DNA from: Salinarimonas sp.
Lineage (GTDB): Bacteria > Pseudomonadota > Alphaproteobacteria > Rhizobiales > Beijerinckiaceae
Length of the DNA: 64,000 bases
Assembly (NCBI GenBank): GCA_020832565.1
Contig: JAFIEI010000005.1
Span: 56,601 to 120,600 of the forward strand
Direction: 5' to 3'
Shown here: piece by piece, positions 45,845-55,207 of the stretch
How the letters are laid out: every line of letters starts with the position of its first letter
Numbering within the stretch: the stretch's first letter is position 1
The notes under the pieces: generated by a model
Database searches by the model: none
Told to the model about the DNA's origin: nothing
What the model saw: only the letters and a program-made list of their open reading frames with translations
Position numbers and translations under genes: made by a program

Positions 45845-48087
45845 GAAAAGCGGTTGGTCTTGGGGAATCCCTTGGGCGGCAGGCGCCCGGCCTCCGCACG
45901 GTTGCCGAGCCAGCCGCCGGCGAGGTCCTCCTGCGAAACCGTCCAGGTGCGTCCCGACGTGTCCAGCCAGGTAAGCCCGTCCGCGAGCGCAAAGACTTTG
46001 GCATCCGAGACGCCGCCATCCTTGTAGCGTTGCAGGCGCACGCCCTTGCCGCGGGTCATTTCCGGAACCTGATCAAGCGGGAAGGCGAGGAGCTTGCGGT
46101 TCTCGCCGACGATGGCGATATGGTCGCCGGTCACGGGCGCGCAGATCACGGCTTTCGTCTTGCCGTCGACGTTGAGTGCCTGCTTGCCCTTGCGGGTATT
46201 GGCCACGAGTTGGTCGGTCGGCGCCACGAAACCGCGCCCATCCGAGGCGATGAGCAGGACCTTCGCCCCCGGTTCGTGCACGAAGGCGGTGACGATCTCC
46301 GCATCCTCGTCGAGATCGACCATCAGCCGTATCGGATCGCCGAAGCCGCGCCCGCCGGGCAGCTTGGCGGCTTCGATCGTGAAGACGCGCCCGTTCGAGG
46401 CGAGAGCGAGGATCTTCGAGGTGGTCTGGGCGTGGAAGCCGAAGGCGAGCGCGTCGTCGCCCTTGAACTGCAGATTGCCCAGATCGTTCTGATGACCCTT
46501 GAGCGCGCGGATCCAGCCCTTCTGCGAGACGATCACCGTGATCGGCTCGCGCTCGACCATGGCCTGCGCGAAATCGATATCGGAGGTGTCGGGGGCCTCG
46601 GCGAATGTGGTGCGGCGCTTGCCCAACTTGGTCTCGGCCCCGAAGGCCTTGCGCACCTCGCGGATCTGATGCGCGACGACCTTCCACTGTTTCTTCTCGG
46701 ATTCGAGCAGCGCCTCGGTCTGCTTCTTCTCTTCCGTCAGCTCGTCGAATTCGCGCTTGAGCTCCATTTCCTCGAGCTTGCGCAGGGAGCGCAGACGGGT
46801 GTCGAGGATGGCGTTGGCTTGCAGCTCGGTGAGTTCAAAGACGCGCATCAACTCCTGCTTGGGCTCGTCCTCCTCGCGGATGATGTGGATCACCCGGTCG
46901 AGATCGAGATAGATGATCAGGAGCCCGCCCAGGATCTCGAGCCGGTGCTCGATCTTGCCCAGACGATGACGCGAGCGGCGGATCAGCACCTCGCGGCGAT
47001 GGTCGAGCCAGGCGCGCAGGGCCTCGGCGAGGCTGATCACGCGCGGTACCGTGCCGCCCATCAGCACGTTCATGTTGAGCGGCACGCGCGATTCGAGATC
47101 GGAAAGCTTGAACAGCGATTCCATCATCAGCACGGGATCGACATTGCGCGCCCGCGGTTCGATGACGACGCGCACATCCTCCGCCGATTCATCGCGGATA
47201 TCGCCGACAAGCGGCAATTTCCGCTCCTGCATGAGCTCGGCGATCTTCTCGATCAGCCGCGCCTTCTGGATGCCGTAGGGGATTTCGGTGATGACCACCG
47301 CCCAGGTACCACGCCCGCCATCCTCCTTCTCCCAGCGCGCGCGCACGCGAAAACCGCCGCGCCCGGTGCGATAGGCCTCGGCGATCATTTCCGGGCGCTC
47401 GACGATGATCCCGCCTGTGGGGAAATCGGGGCCGGGCACGAAGGTCAGGAGCTGGTCGGAGGAGGTGTCGGGATGCTCGATCAGATAGAGCGCGGCATCG
47501 CATAATTCGCCCGCATTATGCGGCGGGATCGAGGTGGCCATGCCCACCGCGATGCCCTGCGAGCCATTGGCGAGCAGGTTGGGGAAGGCCGCCGGCAGCA
47601 CGGAAGGCTCATCGGTCGAGCCGTCGTAATTGGCGCGAAAATCGACCGCATCCTCGTCGATCCCCTCCAGCAGCAGCCCCGCCACCGCCGTCAGCCGTGC
47701 CTCCGTATAGCGGTAGGCGGCGGCGCCGTCGCCGTCGATATTGCCGAAATTGCCCTGTCCGTCCACGAGCGGGTAACGCGAGGCGAAATCCTGCGCCAGA
47801 CGCACCAGCGCGTCGTAGATCGCCTGGTCGCCATGGGGATGGAAGGAACCCATCACATCGCCGACGACCTTGGCGGATTTCTTGAAGGCGGAATTGGGCG
47901 CGAGCCGCAGCAGCTGCATCCCGTAGAGAATGCGCCGGTGCACGGGCTTGAGCCCGTCGCGGGCATCAGGGAGCGCGCGGTGCATGATCGTCGAGAGCGC
48001 ATAGGCCAGATAGCGCTCCTCGAGCGCGCTCTTGAGCGCGACGCTCTCGATTTCGCCGTCGGATGGCGGGTTCACGGGCTTGCCCAT
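45841..48087 (-). CDS. parC: DNA topoisomerase IV subunit A
   Basis: Cutting subunit of topoisomerase IV, needed to separate daughter chromosomes. The 748-residue product has the breakage-reunion domain with the active Tyr in [15 protein letters not shown] and quinolone region [20 protein letters not shown]. The long C-terminal domain has [20 protein letters not shown] and [15 protein letters not shown], features of ParC rather than GyrA. The GyrA box QRRGGKG is absent. Start 48087 ([15 protein letters not shown]) has GGAGAGA upstream. It lies 22 bases after recO on the same strand and ahead of queA-tgt. Confidence 0.96.
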   Translation of the reverse strand: MGKPVNPPSDGEIESVALKSALEERYLAYALSTIMHRALPDARDGLKPVHRRILYGMQLLRLAPNSAFKKSAKVVGDVMGSFHPHGDQAIYDALVRLAQDFASRYPLVDGQGNFGNIDGDGAAAYRYTEARLTAVAGLLLEGIDEDAVDFRANYDGSTDEPSVLPAAFPNLLANGSQGIAVGMATSIPPHNAGELCDAALYLIEHPDTSSDQLLTFVPGPDFPTGGIIVERPEMIAEAYRTGRGGFRVRARWEKEDGGRGTWAVVITEIPYGIQKARLIEKIAELMQERKLPLVGDIRDESAEDVRVVIEPRARNVDPVLMMESLFKLSDLESRVPLNMNVLMGGTVPRVISLAEALRAWLDHRREVLIRRSRHRLGKIEHRLEILGGLLIIYLDLDRVIHIIREEDEPKQELMRVFELTELQANAILDTRLRSLRKLEEMELKREFDELTEEKKQTEALLESEKKQWKVVAHQIREVRKAFGAETKLGKRRTTFAEAPDTSDIDFAQAMVEREPITVIVSQKGWIRALKGHQNDLGNLQFKGDDALAFGFHAQTTSKILALASNGRVFTIEAAKLPGGRGFGDPIRLMVDLDEDAEIVTAFVHEPGAKVLLIASDGRGFVAPTDQLVANTRKGKQALNVDGKTKAVICAPVTGDHIAIVGENRKLLAFPLDQVPEMTRGKGVRLQRYKDGGVSDAKVFALADGLTWLDTSGRTWTVSQEDLAGGWLGNRAEAGRLPPKGFPKTNRFS

Positions 48088-48109
48088 CGATCTCTCCGTT
48101 CGCAATCCC

Positions 48110-48847
48110 TCAGGCGGGATCGTCCTCGCGGGTTATGCTTGCGACGAAACGCGCACGCTCGGGCGGCGGCTCCCGGTCATGCGGCTCGTAGATCCAGCGC
48201 CAGAGAAAGTAGCCCGTCAGCGCGAAGGCTTCAGCCAGCGCCTGCGGCGCAACGCGGTTCGCGAGCCCGTCATACACAAGAAATCCGGGCAGCGTTAAGA
48301 GTTTTTCACGATATGGCGCTCCCGCCTGTGCACTCACCGCCCGCCCGGTGCGCGGCGAGACGTAGACGAGCCCCTCGCGGCTGCCCGTGGCGGCGCAGCT
48401 GTCGAGGTCGAGGCCGAAGCCGAGCTCGGCCAGAAGCCGCAGCTCGAATTCGACGAAGAGCGGCCCCACGCTCTCGGCATCCGGCAGCGCCTCGCAGAGA
48501 TGGATCACGGCGTCATAAAGCGCGGGATGGGGGTCGCGCTCGGGCAGGAAGCGCAGGGAGGCGGCCAGCGCGGCAAAGCCATAGAGCGCATGCGGGGCGT
48601 TGATGAAGCCGGGCGAGCGCAGGCGGGTCGCCTCCACCGAGAGCGTGCCCAGATGCTGGTCGAGCCGCGCGCGCCAGGTCACCACGAGGCTGTTGCCCGG
48701 CTGGATCAGCGGCATGGTCTTGCGCGAGCGCCCGCCGGGCAGGAAGCCGAAATGCCGGCCATGGTCGCGGGTCAGCAATTCGAGGAGCACCCCCGTCTCG
48801 CCATGCCGGCGCACCCCCAGCACGATAGCCTCGTCGCTCCACTCCAT
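48110..48847 (-). CDS. recO: DNA repair protein RecO
   Basis: Mediator that helps load RecA on gapped DNA in the RecFOR pathway. The 245-residue product has the N-terminal OB domain ([60 protein letters not shown]) and C-terminal helical domain ([40 protein letters not shown]). Typical length and sequence for Hyphomicrobiales. First gene of the recO-parC-queA-tgt row; the era gene often upstream in relatives is not here. Confidence 0.95.
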   Translation of the reverse strand: MEWSDEAIVLGVRRHGETGVLLELLTRDHGRHFGFLPGGRSRKTMPLIQPGNSLVVTWRARLDQHLGTLSVEATRLRSPGFINAPHALYGFAALAASLRFLPERDPHPALYDAVIHLCEALPDAESVGPLFVEFELRLLAELGFGLDLDSCAATGSREGLVYVSPRTGRAVSAQAGAPYREKLLTLPGFLVYDGLANRVAPQALAEAFALTGYFLWRWIYEPHDREPPPERARFVASITREDDPA

Positions 48848-48962
48848 CGCCGCCGCCTTCTCCTTGCCGAGGGTTTACGGGATCGCGGCCAGCGATGCCA
48901 GTGTTGAGGGTGTTTTCGAATCGACGGGCTGCGTATAACTGTTGGTCGGAACGGGCAATGTG

Positions 48963-50351
48963 ATGGCATCCAGCACCACCCTTAATGTGAAGAACCTGGC
49001 AGCGCTCGGCGCGGAGCGTCTCGCGGCCTTGCTGATCGAGACCAGCAAGGGCAATACGGCGGCCAAGGCCCGGCTGCGCCTCGCTCTTGCGGAGGCGCAG
49101 GGCTCCGAGGACGTCTCGCGCGAAGTCGCCAAACGCCTCACCAGCATAGCCGGGGGCAGGGCGCGCATCACCTGGCGCAGGCGCAAGAAGCTCGTCGAGG
49201 ATCTGGAGACGCAGCGTCGCGCGATTATCGATCAGATCGCGCCATCCGATACCGATCAGGCGCTCGAACTGTCATGGCGCTTTCTCGCCATCGCCGCGCC
49301 CGTTTTTGAGCGCTGCGACGACAGCGGCGGAACCGTCATCGCGGTATTCCATGCCGCATTGCGCGATCTGGGCGATATCGCGATGAAGACCGAGGTGGAT
49401 CCGCAAGCTCTCGCAGACAGCGTTTTCGGGGCGTTGCAGGATAACGCGTTCGGCCAGTATGACGGGCTGATCGCAATTCTGGCACCGGTCCTCGGCGATG
49501 ACGGGCTCGCCCGGCTCGCGCGGCGTGTCGAGGAATTCGCTGGTGAAGAGCCTCAGCGCGGCGCGACCCGGGAACACGCCGGGCGTGACGAGATTGCGCG
49601 CCGGGCGCTGCGGGACATCGCGGATGCGCGCGGCGACGTCGATGCCTTCATCGCGCAGTAGAACGCGAAGGAACGCGCCGGCCCGCATGTCGCGACCATG
49701 ATCGCATCGCGCCTGCTGGAAGCAGATCGCCCGCACGACGCGCTCGCCTCAATCGAGGACACGCAGATCGACGATGATCGCGCCGCTCCCGAGGCGTGGA
49801 AGCACACGCGCCTTGCGGTGCTCGACGCGCTCGGTCGCCATGACGAGGCGCAGGCGCTACGCTGGCGTTTTTTCGAGGCCGAGCTTTCGGTGGCGTTCCT
49901 GCGCGCATATCTGAAGAAGCTGCCCGATTTCGATGATATCGAAGCCGAAGAGCGCGCAATCGCCTTCGCCGCCACCCATCGCGACGTCTTCAGCGCGCTG
50001 CGCTTCCTGCTCGAATGGCCGGCCCTCGATCGCGCAGCGGCGCTGATCCTCGCGCGCCGCGAGGCGATCGACGGTGATCGCTACGATACCCTGACCCCGG
50101 CGGCGGAAGCTCTGGCCGAGCGTCATCCCCTCGCGGCGACCATTGCCTTGCGCGCGATGATCGATTTCACGCTGATGCGGGCGCGCGCGACGCGCTACCG
50201 CCACGCGGCCCGCCATCTGGCGACCTGCGCCGAGCTGGCCGAACAGATCACCGATTTCGAAGGGCTCGAGAGCCATCAGGCCTATCTGGCCCGCCTGAAG
50301 CGCGAGCATGGCCGCAAGCAGGGGTTCTGGGCGCGTACAATTGCGCAATAA
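48963..50351 (+). pseudogene. DUF6880-type protein interrupted by one in-frame TAG
   Basis: One reading frame runs from ATG 48963 to 50351 (463 codons) and is broken only by TAG at 49659-49661. The first part (MASSTTLNVKNLAALGAERL to GDVDAFIAQ) and the second (NAKERAGPHVATMIASRLLE to GRKQGFWARTIAQ) together match a single family from memory, DUF6880, with helical repeats and no known function. In relatives the TAG position is usually Tyr in FIAQY-type sequence, so one base change (TAC or TAT to TAG) explains it. There is no frameshift or deletion. The second part could restart at ATG 49698 but lacks a ribosome site. A sequencing error or natural amber read-through is also possible. Confidence 0.75.
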
Positions 50352-50400
50352 GCTTTTGTTCGATCAGAATGTTACGCGCGGTCTTATTTGGAGCAGCCCC

Positions 50401-50967
50401 ATGAATCAATCGAATCTCCAAACCGTCGACTGGTCCGCCATCCCCGCGCCCGAGGATGACGGCGCGGCGGCGCATCTGACCGGGGCGCGGATGCCCGATG
50501 TCACGCTTTCGGCGACGGATGGCGCGGATGTCGCGCTCGGGGGCCTGCGCGGCTGGAGCGTACTCTTCTTCTATCCGATGACGGGGCGCCCGGACGTGGC
50601 GCTGCCGGACGGGTGGGACCAGATCCCCGGCGCGCGCGGCTGCACCCCGCAATCCTGCGCTTTCCGCGATCTTTCGCGTGACCTCACCGATTGCGGCGTC
50701 AGCGCGCTCTACGGGATATCGACACAGACGACACCCTATCAGCAGGAGGCGGCGGCGCGCCTGCATCTGCCGTTTGCGCTGCTCTCCGATGCGGAGCTGA
50801 CACTGACCGAAGCGCTTTCATTGCCCACCCTGCGCGTGGAGGGCATGGTCCTGATCAAGCGGTTGACGCTGATCCTGCGTGATGATCGGATCCAGAAGGT
50901 ATTCTACCCCATCTTCCCGCCGGATCGGAACGCGGCGGATGTGATGGATTTCATGCGTGGGCGGTGA
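50401..50967 (+). CDS. Peroxiredoxin (AhpC/TSA family)
   Basis: A 188-residue thioredoxin-fold peroxidase. The active site is GCTPQSCAFRDLSRDL with the peroxidatic Cys in the TPQSC turn, preceded by WSVLFFYPMTGRPDVALPDG. ISTQTTPYQQEAAARLHLPF is the usual continuation. A second Cys (DCGVSALYG) may be the resolving residue. The N-terminus (MNQSNLQTVDWSAIPAPEDD) is unremarkable and there is no signal peptide. Start 50401 is preceded by GGAGCAGCCCC. It follows the broken DUF6880 gene closely and may share its transcript. Confidence 0.9.
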   Translation: MNQSNLQTVDWSAIPAPEDDGAAAHLTGARMPDVTLSATDGADVALGGLRGWSVLFFYPMTGRPDVALPDGWDQIPGARGCTPQSCAFRDLSRDLTDCGVSALYGISTQTTPYQQEAAARLHLPFALLSDAELTLTEALSLPTLRVEGMVLIKRLTLILRDDRIQKVFYPIFPPDRNAADVMDFMRGR

Positions 50968-51158
50968 CGGCGCAGCGTGGGGGAAAACCTGCTATTTCCG
51001 GATGAAGATCATGGTCTTGCAATCCGAAGTAAATTAAGTCCGCATGGGACATCTGTATTCATATGCTTTTGCTTGAGTGGCATCTGGTATATACTTTGAT
51101 TGCTTGAAGCGAGATTGGGTGAGTATAATTTTCCTAAGACAAAGAGGGGTGATTTGCC
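50968..51158. other. AT-rich intergenic region before the 80-residue ORF
   Basis: 191 bases, clearly AT-richer than the surroundings. Contains a possible promoter (TTGCTT at 51069-51074, 15 bases, TATACT at 51090-51095). Nothing else recognised. Confidence 0.5.
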
Positions 51159-51401
51159 ATGGCAAACTGCTATCTCATCCTGACATCAGAGCCGGGTGAA
51201 AAGGTGCGGCCCAGCCTCTATGTAGCCGTAGCCGAAGACGAAAGCGACGCGATTGACGCTTTTGTGCGCGGGTTCTCTGATTATATGGCGCTTGGAGAGA
51301 CGGCCTCGATCGCGGGCAAATGCGAGCCCGGCGCGGCCCGCAAGATGGGTGTCCCGATCGAGCGTCCCGGCTATACCGCACCGCTGATACAGCACCTGTA
51401 A
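51159..51401 (+). CDS. 80-residue unknown protein
   Basis: Begins MANCYLILTSEPGEKVRPSL and continues YVAVAEDESDAIDAFVRGFS. The first half is alternating hydrophobic/polar, likely beta-strand and helix, and the end GVPIERPGYTAPLIQHL is polar with Pro. No signal peptide. I do not recognise a family. In favour of a real gene: a strong ribosome site (GAGGGGTGATTTGCC), a plausible promoter in the AT-rich leader, and balanced codon use. It stands alone between a peroxiredoxin gene and tRNA-Cys. Confidence 0.65.
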   Translation: MANCYLILTSEPGEKVRPSLYVAVAEDESDAIDAFVRGFSDYMALGETASIAGKCEPGAARKMGVPIERPGYTAPLIQHL

Positions 51402-51522
51402 GGCACCGGAATCGTCAGGTTTCGCTTATGGCGACGAAATTGCTGCGCGGCGGATGCAGGCGAATGCCCGGACGCGTGAGGCGGCGCGACGATGCGCAGG
51501 CATCTTGCAAAAAGGGAAGATT

Positions 51523-51596
51523 TGGAGGCCTCGCCCGGAATCGAACCGGGGTGCAAGGATTTGCAGTCCTCTGCGTAACCACTCCGCCACGAGGCC
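51523..51596 (-). tRNA. tRNA-Cys (GCA)
   Basis: Read on the minus strand: acceptor strand GGCCTCG, TGGCGGAGTGGTTACGCAGA D-arm, anticodon stem-loop GGACTGCAAATCC with anticodon GCA, TTGCA variable loop, TPsiC arm CCCCGGTTCGATTCCGGG, acceptor CGAGGCC, discriminator T, and genome-encoded CCA. The seven acceptor pairs are complete. 74 bases. Confidence 0.97.
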
Positions 51597-51708
51597 TCTT
51601 CGCGGAGCGGGTCGCTGCCCGCTCGCGCGCCCTCCATATCCGATACGCGGAGGAAAAATGCAAGGGTGTGCGTGCGCTATTTTCACACCTTCGCGAGCAG
51701 CTTTTCCG

Positions 51709-52491
51709 TCAGGTGATGATCTGCTTCAGGAACAGCTTCGTGCGCTCGTGGCGCGGGTTCGAGAAGAACACCGAAGGCGGGTTCTCCTCGACGATTTCGC
51801 CGTAATCCATGAAGATCACCTTGTCGGCAACCTGTCGCGCGAAGCCCATCTCATGCGTGACGCACAGCATGGTCATGCCCTCTTCGGCGAGCTGGACCAT
51901 GGTGTCGAGCACTTCCTTCACCATTTCCGGATCGAGCGCGGAGGTCGGCTCGTCGAACAGCATCAGGCGCGGGCGCATGCACAGCGAACGGGCGATCGCC
52001 ACGCGCTGCTGCTGACCGCCCGAGAGCTGTGCGGGGTATTTGTGGGCTTGCTCCGGGATCTTCACTTTGCCGAGGAAATGCATGGCGATCTCTTCCGCCT
52101 CGGCCTTGGGCACCTTCTTCACCCACATCGGCGAGAGGGTGCAATTCTCGAGGATGGTGAGATGCGGGAACAGGTTGAAGTGCTGGAACACCATGCCGAC
52201 TTCGCGCCGCACTTCGTCGATCTTCTTGACGTCGTTGGTGAGTTCCACGCCATCGACGACGATCGAGCCCTTCTGATGCTCCTCGAGGCGGTTGATGCAG
52301 CGGATCAGGGTGGATTTACCGGAGCCTGAGGGGCCGCAGACGACGATGCGATCACCCTTCATGACCTTCAGGTTGATGTCCTTGAGGACCTGAAAATCCC
52401 CGAACCACTTGTTCACGCCCTTCATTTCGACCGCGACTTCCCCCTCGGAGGCCGCGCTCTCGCTCGCCCGTGCAGCATTCGAATCCGCCAT
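51709..52491 (-). CDS. aapP: Polar amino-acid ABC transporter ATPase (AapP/GlnQ type)
   Basis: ATP-binding subunit of a general amino-acid uptake system. The 260-residue product has Walker [18 protein letters not shown], the Q-loop [19 protein letters not shown], the signature [15 protein letters not shown], Walker [16 protein letters not shown], and [20 protein letters not shown]. It closely resembles AapP of Rhizobiaceae ([20 protein letters not shown]). The start is one of two adjacent ATGs (52494, 52491) with GGAGTGGGA upstream. In relatives the order is aapJ-aapQ-aapM-aapP; here no permease gene lies between aapJ and aapP. Confidence 0.93.
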   Translation of the reverse strand: MADSNAARASESAASEGEVAVEMKGVNKWFGDFQVLKDINLKVMKGDRIVVCGPSGSGKSTLIRCINRLEEHQKGSIVVDGVELTNDVKKIDEVRREVGMVFQHFNLFPHLTILENCTLSPMWVKKVPKAEAEEIAMHFLGKVKIPEQAHKYPAQLSGGQQQRVAIARSLCMRPRLMLFDEPTSALDPEMVKEVLDTMVQLAEEGMTMLCVTHEMGFARQVADKVIFMDYGEIVEENPPSVFFSNPRHERTKLFLKQIIT

Positions 52492-52494
52492 CAT

Positions 52495-52682
52495 TCCCAC
52501 TCCGGCTGGCGCTGTCCTTTTTCGCGACCACAAGGGCGCGCCCGCAGCGCTTCGCAATGGAGGATATGACGGCGGAACGCGCAGGGGAAGCCCAAGCTTT
52601 GTCCCTTGCGCGCCGCCTCGTTGCGCAACCTGCCGCACAACAGGGCAGGGTGATCGAACGGGGCGCGCCGCCAGGGACCGGC
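52495..52682. other. Gap between the binding protein and ATPase genes where permeases are expected
   Basis: 188 bases. Neither strand shows hydrophobic permease remnants: the minus frame in phase with aapP is Arg/Pro/Ala-rich. A run GGACAAAGCTTGGGCTTCCC and a GCGCGCC-rich patch stand out, but no hairpin or repeat end was seen. Confidence 0.55.
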
Positions 52683-53732
52683 TCAGCGAATCGGATGGCC
52701 GTAATGCAGGCCGCCGCGCATCCACAGGGCGTTGAGGCCGCGCTGTATGTTGAGCGGCGAGGCGTCGCCGATATTGCGGGAGAAGACCTCGCCGTAATTG
52801 CCCACATGCGCGATGACCTGCAAGGCCCAGTCATCCTCGAGGCCGAGCAGGGCGCCGAATTCACCCTCTACGCCCAGAAGCCTGCGGATGGCGGGAATGG
52901 GATCATTCGCGGCGCGTTCGCGGACATTCGCCGAGGTGACGCCGTGCTCCTCGGCATTGAGCATCGCGAAATGCACCCAGCGCACGATATCCGCCCATTG
53001 CGGATCGTCGTCACGCACCGCCGCGCCGAGCGGCTCCTTGGAGATCACTTCCGGCAGCACCACGTGCTCGTCGGGATTGTCTGCCCGGAGGCGATGGGCA
53101 TACAGGCCGGAAGCGTCGGTCGTGTAGGCGTCGCAGCGCCCGTTCAGATAGGCGTCGACGGTTTCGAGCGCCGAGCCGAACACGACCGGCTCGTAGCGGA
53201 TTCCCTGGGCGCGGAAGTAGTCGTCGAGATTGAGCTTGGTGGTGGTGCCTTCCTCGACGCAGACGGTGGCGCCGTTGAGTTCGCGCGCGGAGGAGACGCC
53301 GAGCTGCTTGCGCACGAGGAAGCCCTGGCCGTCGAAATAGTTGATCGCGGGAAAGTCGATCGGCAGCCCGGCATCGCGTTGCATGGTGGCGGTTGAATTG
53401 CGCAGGAGGACGTCGACCTCGCCGGAGATGAGCACATCGAAACGTTCCCGCGCATCGAGGGGAACGAAGCTGACCGCATCCGGATCGTCAAAGATCGCGG
53501 CCGCGATGGCGCGGCAATAGGCGATGTCGAAGCCGTGCCAGCGATCGTCGTCACCCTGCTCGGAAAAGCCGGGCAGACCGGGATTGACACCGCAATTGAG
53601 GTGTCCGCGCTCGCGCACTTGCTCCAATGTCGTGCCGGTGCCGGCGTGGACGGATTCGGGCAGAGCCACCAGTGCCGATGACAGAGCCAGCGTTAGTCCG
53701 AAACACGCGCGCCGCAGAAATCCTGTCTCCAT
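52683..53732 (-). CDS. aapJ: Amino-acid ABC transporter solute-binding protein (AapJ type)
   Basis: Periplasmic receptor of the polar amino-acid family. The 349-residue product has a signal peptide ([20 protein letters not shown] to VHA), then [80 protein letters not shown] and [20 protein letters not shown], matching AapJ/BztA proteins throughout. ATG 53732 is preferred; a GTG two codons earlier has better spacing to AGGTGG. It should work with the ATPase just downstream, but the two permeases AapQ and AapM are not in the window. Confidence 0.92.
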   Translation of the reverse strand: METGFLRRACFGLTLALSSALVALPESVHAGTGTTLEQVRERGHLNCGVNPGLPGFSEQGDDDRWHGFDIAYCRAIAAAIFDDPDAVSFVPLDARERFDVLISGEVDVLLRNSTATMQRDAGLPIDFPAINYFDGQGFLVRKQLGVSSARELNGATVCVEEGTTTKLNLDDYFRAQGIRYEPVVFGSALETVDAYLNGRCDAYTTDASGLYAHRLRADNPDEHVVLPEVISKEPLGAAVRDDDPQWADIVRWVHFAMLNAEEHGVTSANVRERAANDPIPAIRRLLGVEGEFGALLGLEDDWALQVIAHVGNYGEVFSRNIGDASPLNIQRGLNALWMRGGLHYGHPIR

Positions 53733-53994
53733 TGCCACTCTGCCACCTGAACATCATGATCGGAAAGCGCCCAAGCCATTGCGCCATGGGCTGTGATCGC
53801 AGCACGCGCTATCGGTGATGCGCACCCGCGAACAGATCGGCCTGCCGATATCGAACTCTCCGTGAATGACAAACGCGCTTCCGTGCGTCAATGCCAAAAT
53901 CCGGGTGATCGCGGATGTGGGCGATTGTAAAGCCCTGAAAAACCGTGTCATCTCGGCGCACAACAGGATCTGCAAGCGGAGAGGGAGTTCGACG
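53733..53994. other. Divergent region aapJ / metC
   Basis: 262 bases with no gene. A readable frame runs into metC from 53866 but has no family similarity and no ribosome site. No riboswitch (SAM or SAH type) was recognised. Confidence 0.5.
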
Positions 53995-55176
53995 ATGGGT
54001 CACAAGGGCGAGGATGCGCGCTGGGGCGAGCAGACGCGATTGGTGCATGCGGGGCGCGACCCGTCCGAGCAGTTCGGTTTCGTCAACACGCCGATTTATC
54101 GCGGCTCGACCGTGCTCTATCCGAGCTACGATGCCCTCGTCAGCAAGGACAGCCGCTATACCTATGCCACAAAGGGTACACCGACGACCGAGGCGCTGGA
54201 AAAGGCCTGGACGGAAATTTCCGGCGCTGCCGGCTCCGCGCTCGCACCTTCGGGGCTCAGCGCCATCGCGCTCGCCATGATGTCGGTGGTCAAGGCCGGC
54301 GATCATGTGCTCGTCACCGATTCCGTCTATCGCCCCACCCGCGAATTCTGCGCGGAGCATCTGACGCGTTTCGGCATCGAGACGACCTATTACGACCCGC
54401 TGATCGGTGGCGGCATCGCCGATCTGATCCGCGACAATACCAGCGTCGTCTGGACCGAGGCGCCCGGCTCGCAGACCATGGAGATGCAGGATATCCCTGC
54501 CATCGCCGAGGCGGCTCATGCGCGCGGTGCGGTCGTCGTCATGGACAATACCTGGGCCACGCCACTGTTCTTTCCGCCGCACGAAATGGGCGTCGATCTC
54601 GCCGTCGAGGCGGGTACGAAATATCTCTCGGGCGGCTCCGACCTGCTGATGGGGATGGTCTCGGCCAATGAGCGCTGCTGGAAGCAGCTACGCCGGACCT
54701 ACGAGCTGTATTCCTCATGCCCCGGCCCGGAGGATGTCTTCCTGTGCCTGCGCGGCATACGCACCATGAAGCTGCGCCTGCGCGAGCATGAAAAGCAGGC
54801 GCTGGATATGGCGCGCTGGCTGGAAGCGCGCCCGGAAGTCGCGCGCGTCATGCATCCCGCGCTCGAGAGCGACCCGGGGCACGCCATCTGGAAGCGCGAT
54901 TTCAAGGGCGCGTCGGGCCTGTTTTCGATTGAATTGAAGCCAGCCTCGAAACAGGCGGTCGCCGCCATGCTCGACGGGTTGAAGCTGTTCGGAATGGGCT
55001 TTTCCTGGGGTGGCTTCGAGAGCCTCGTGACCCCGTTCAACTGCGCGTCCTACCGTACCGTGACGGAATTCGCGCCTGCCGGTCCCTGCCTGCGCTTCCA
55101 TATCGGCCTGGAGGATCTCGATGATCTCAAGGCCGATCTCGATGCGGGCTTTGCGCGCTTACGCGCGACGGTGTGA
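53995..55176 (+). CDS. metC: Cystathionine beta-lyase
   Basis: PLP enzyme that cleaves cystathionine to homocysteine, pyruvate and ammonia. The 393-residue product begins MGHKGEDARWGEQTRLVHAG and has SRYTYATKGTPTTEALEKAW, APSGLSAIALAMMSVVKAGD, VVVMDNTWATPLFFPP and the PLP Lys in AVEAGTKYLSGGSDLLMG. The usual context of that Lys is TKYxxGHSD; here it is GGSD. C-terminal SWGGFESLVTPFNCASYRTV is family-typical. Start chosen for the GAGAGGGAG site. It runs tail to tail into metZ, a gene of the same PLP superfamily, with 18 bases between stop codons. Confidence 0.94.
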   Translation: MGHKGEDARWGEQTRLVHAGRDPSEQFGFVNTPIYRGSTVLYPSYDALVSKDSRYTYATKGTPTTEALEKAWTEISGAAGSALAPSGLSAIALAMMSVVKAGDHVLVTDSVYRPTREFCAEHLTRFGIETTYYDPLIGGGIADLIRDNTSVVWTEAPGSQTMEMQDIPAIAEAAHARGAVVVMDNTWATPLFFPPHEMGVDLAVEAGTKYLSGGSDLLMGMVSANERCWKQLRRTYELYSSCPGPEDVFLCLRGIRTMKLRLREHEKQALDMARWLEARPEVARVMHPALESDPGHAIWKRDFKGASGLFSIELKPASKQAVAAMLDGLKLFGMGFSWGGFESLVTPFNCASYRTVTEFAPAGPCLRFHIGLEDLDDLKADLDAGFARLRATV

Positions 55177-55183
55177 AATCCCG

Positions 55184-55207
55184 GGCGGCGTTCGTCAGAG
55201 CGCCGCC
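55184..55207. terminator. Hairpin between metC and metZ
   Basis: GGCGGCG, 10-base loop, CGCCGCC overlapping the metZ stop; the two genes are convergent. Weak T context. Confidence 0.45.

Noticed and set aside
45802..47505. 567-codon plus-strand frame opposite parC
   Set aside because: Antisense shadow of parC; the sequence is a repetitive His/Asp/Leu mix typical of such shadows.
45841..48087. Calling this gene gyrA because of its place ahead of queA-tgt
   Set aside because: The C-terminal domain has ParC-type motifs ([15 protein letters not shown]) and lacks the GyrA box.
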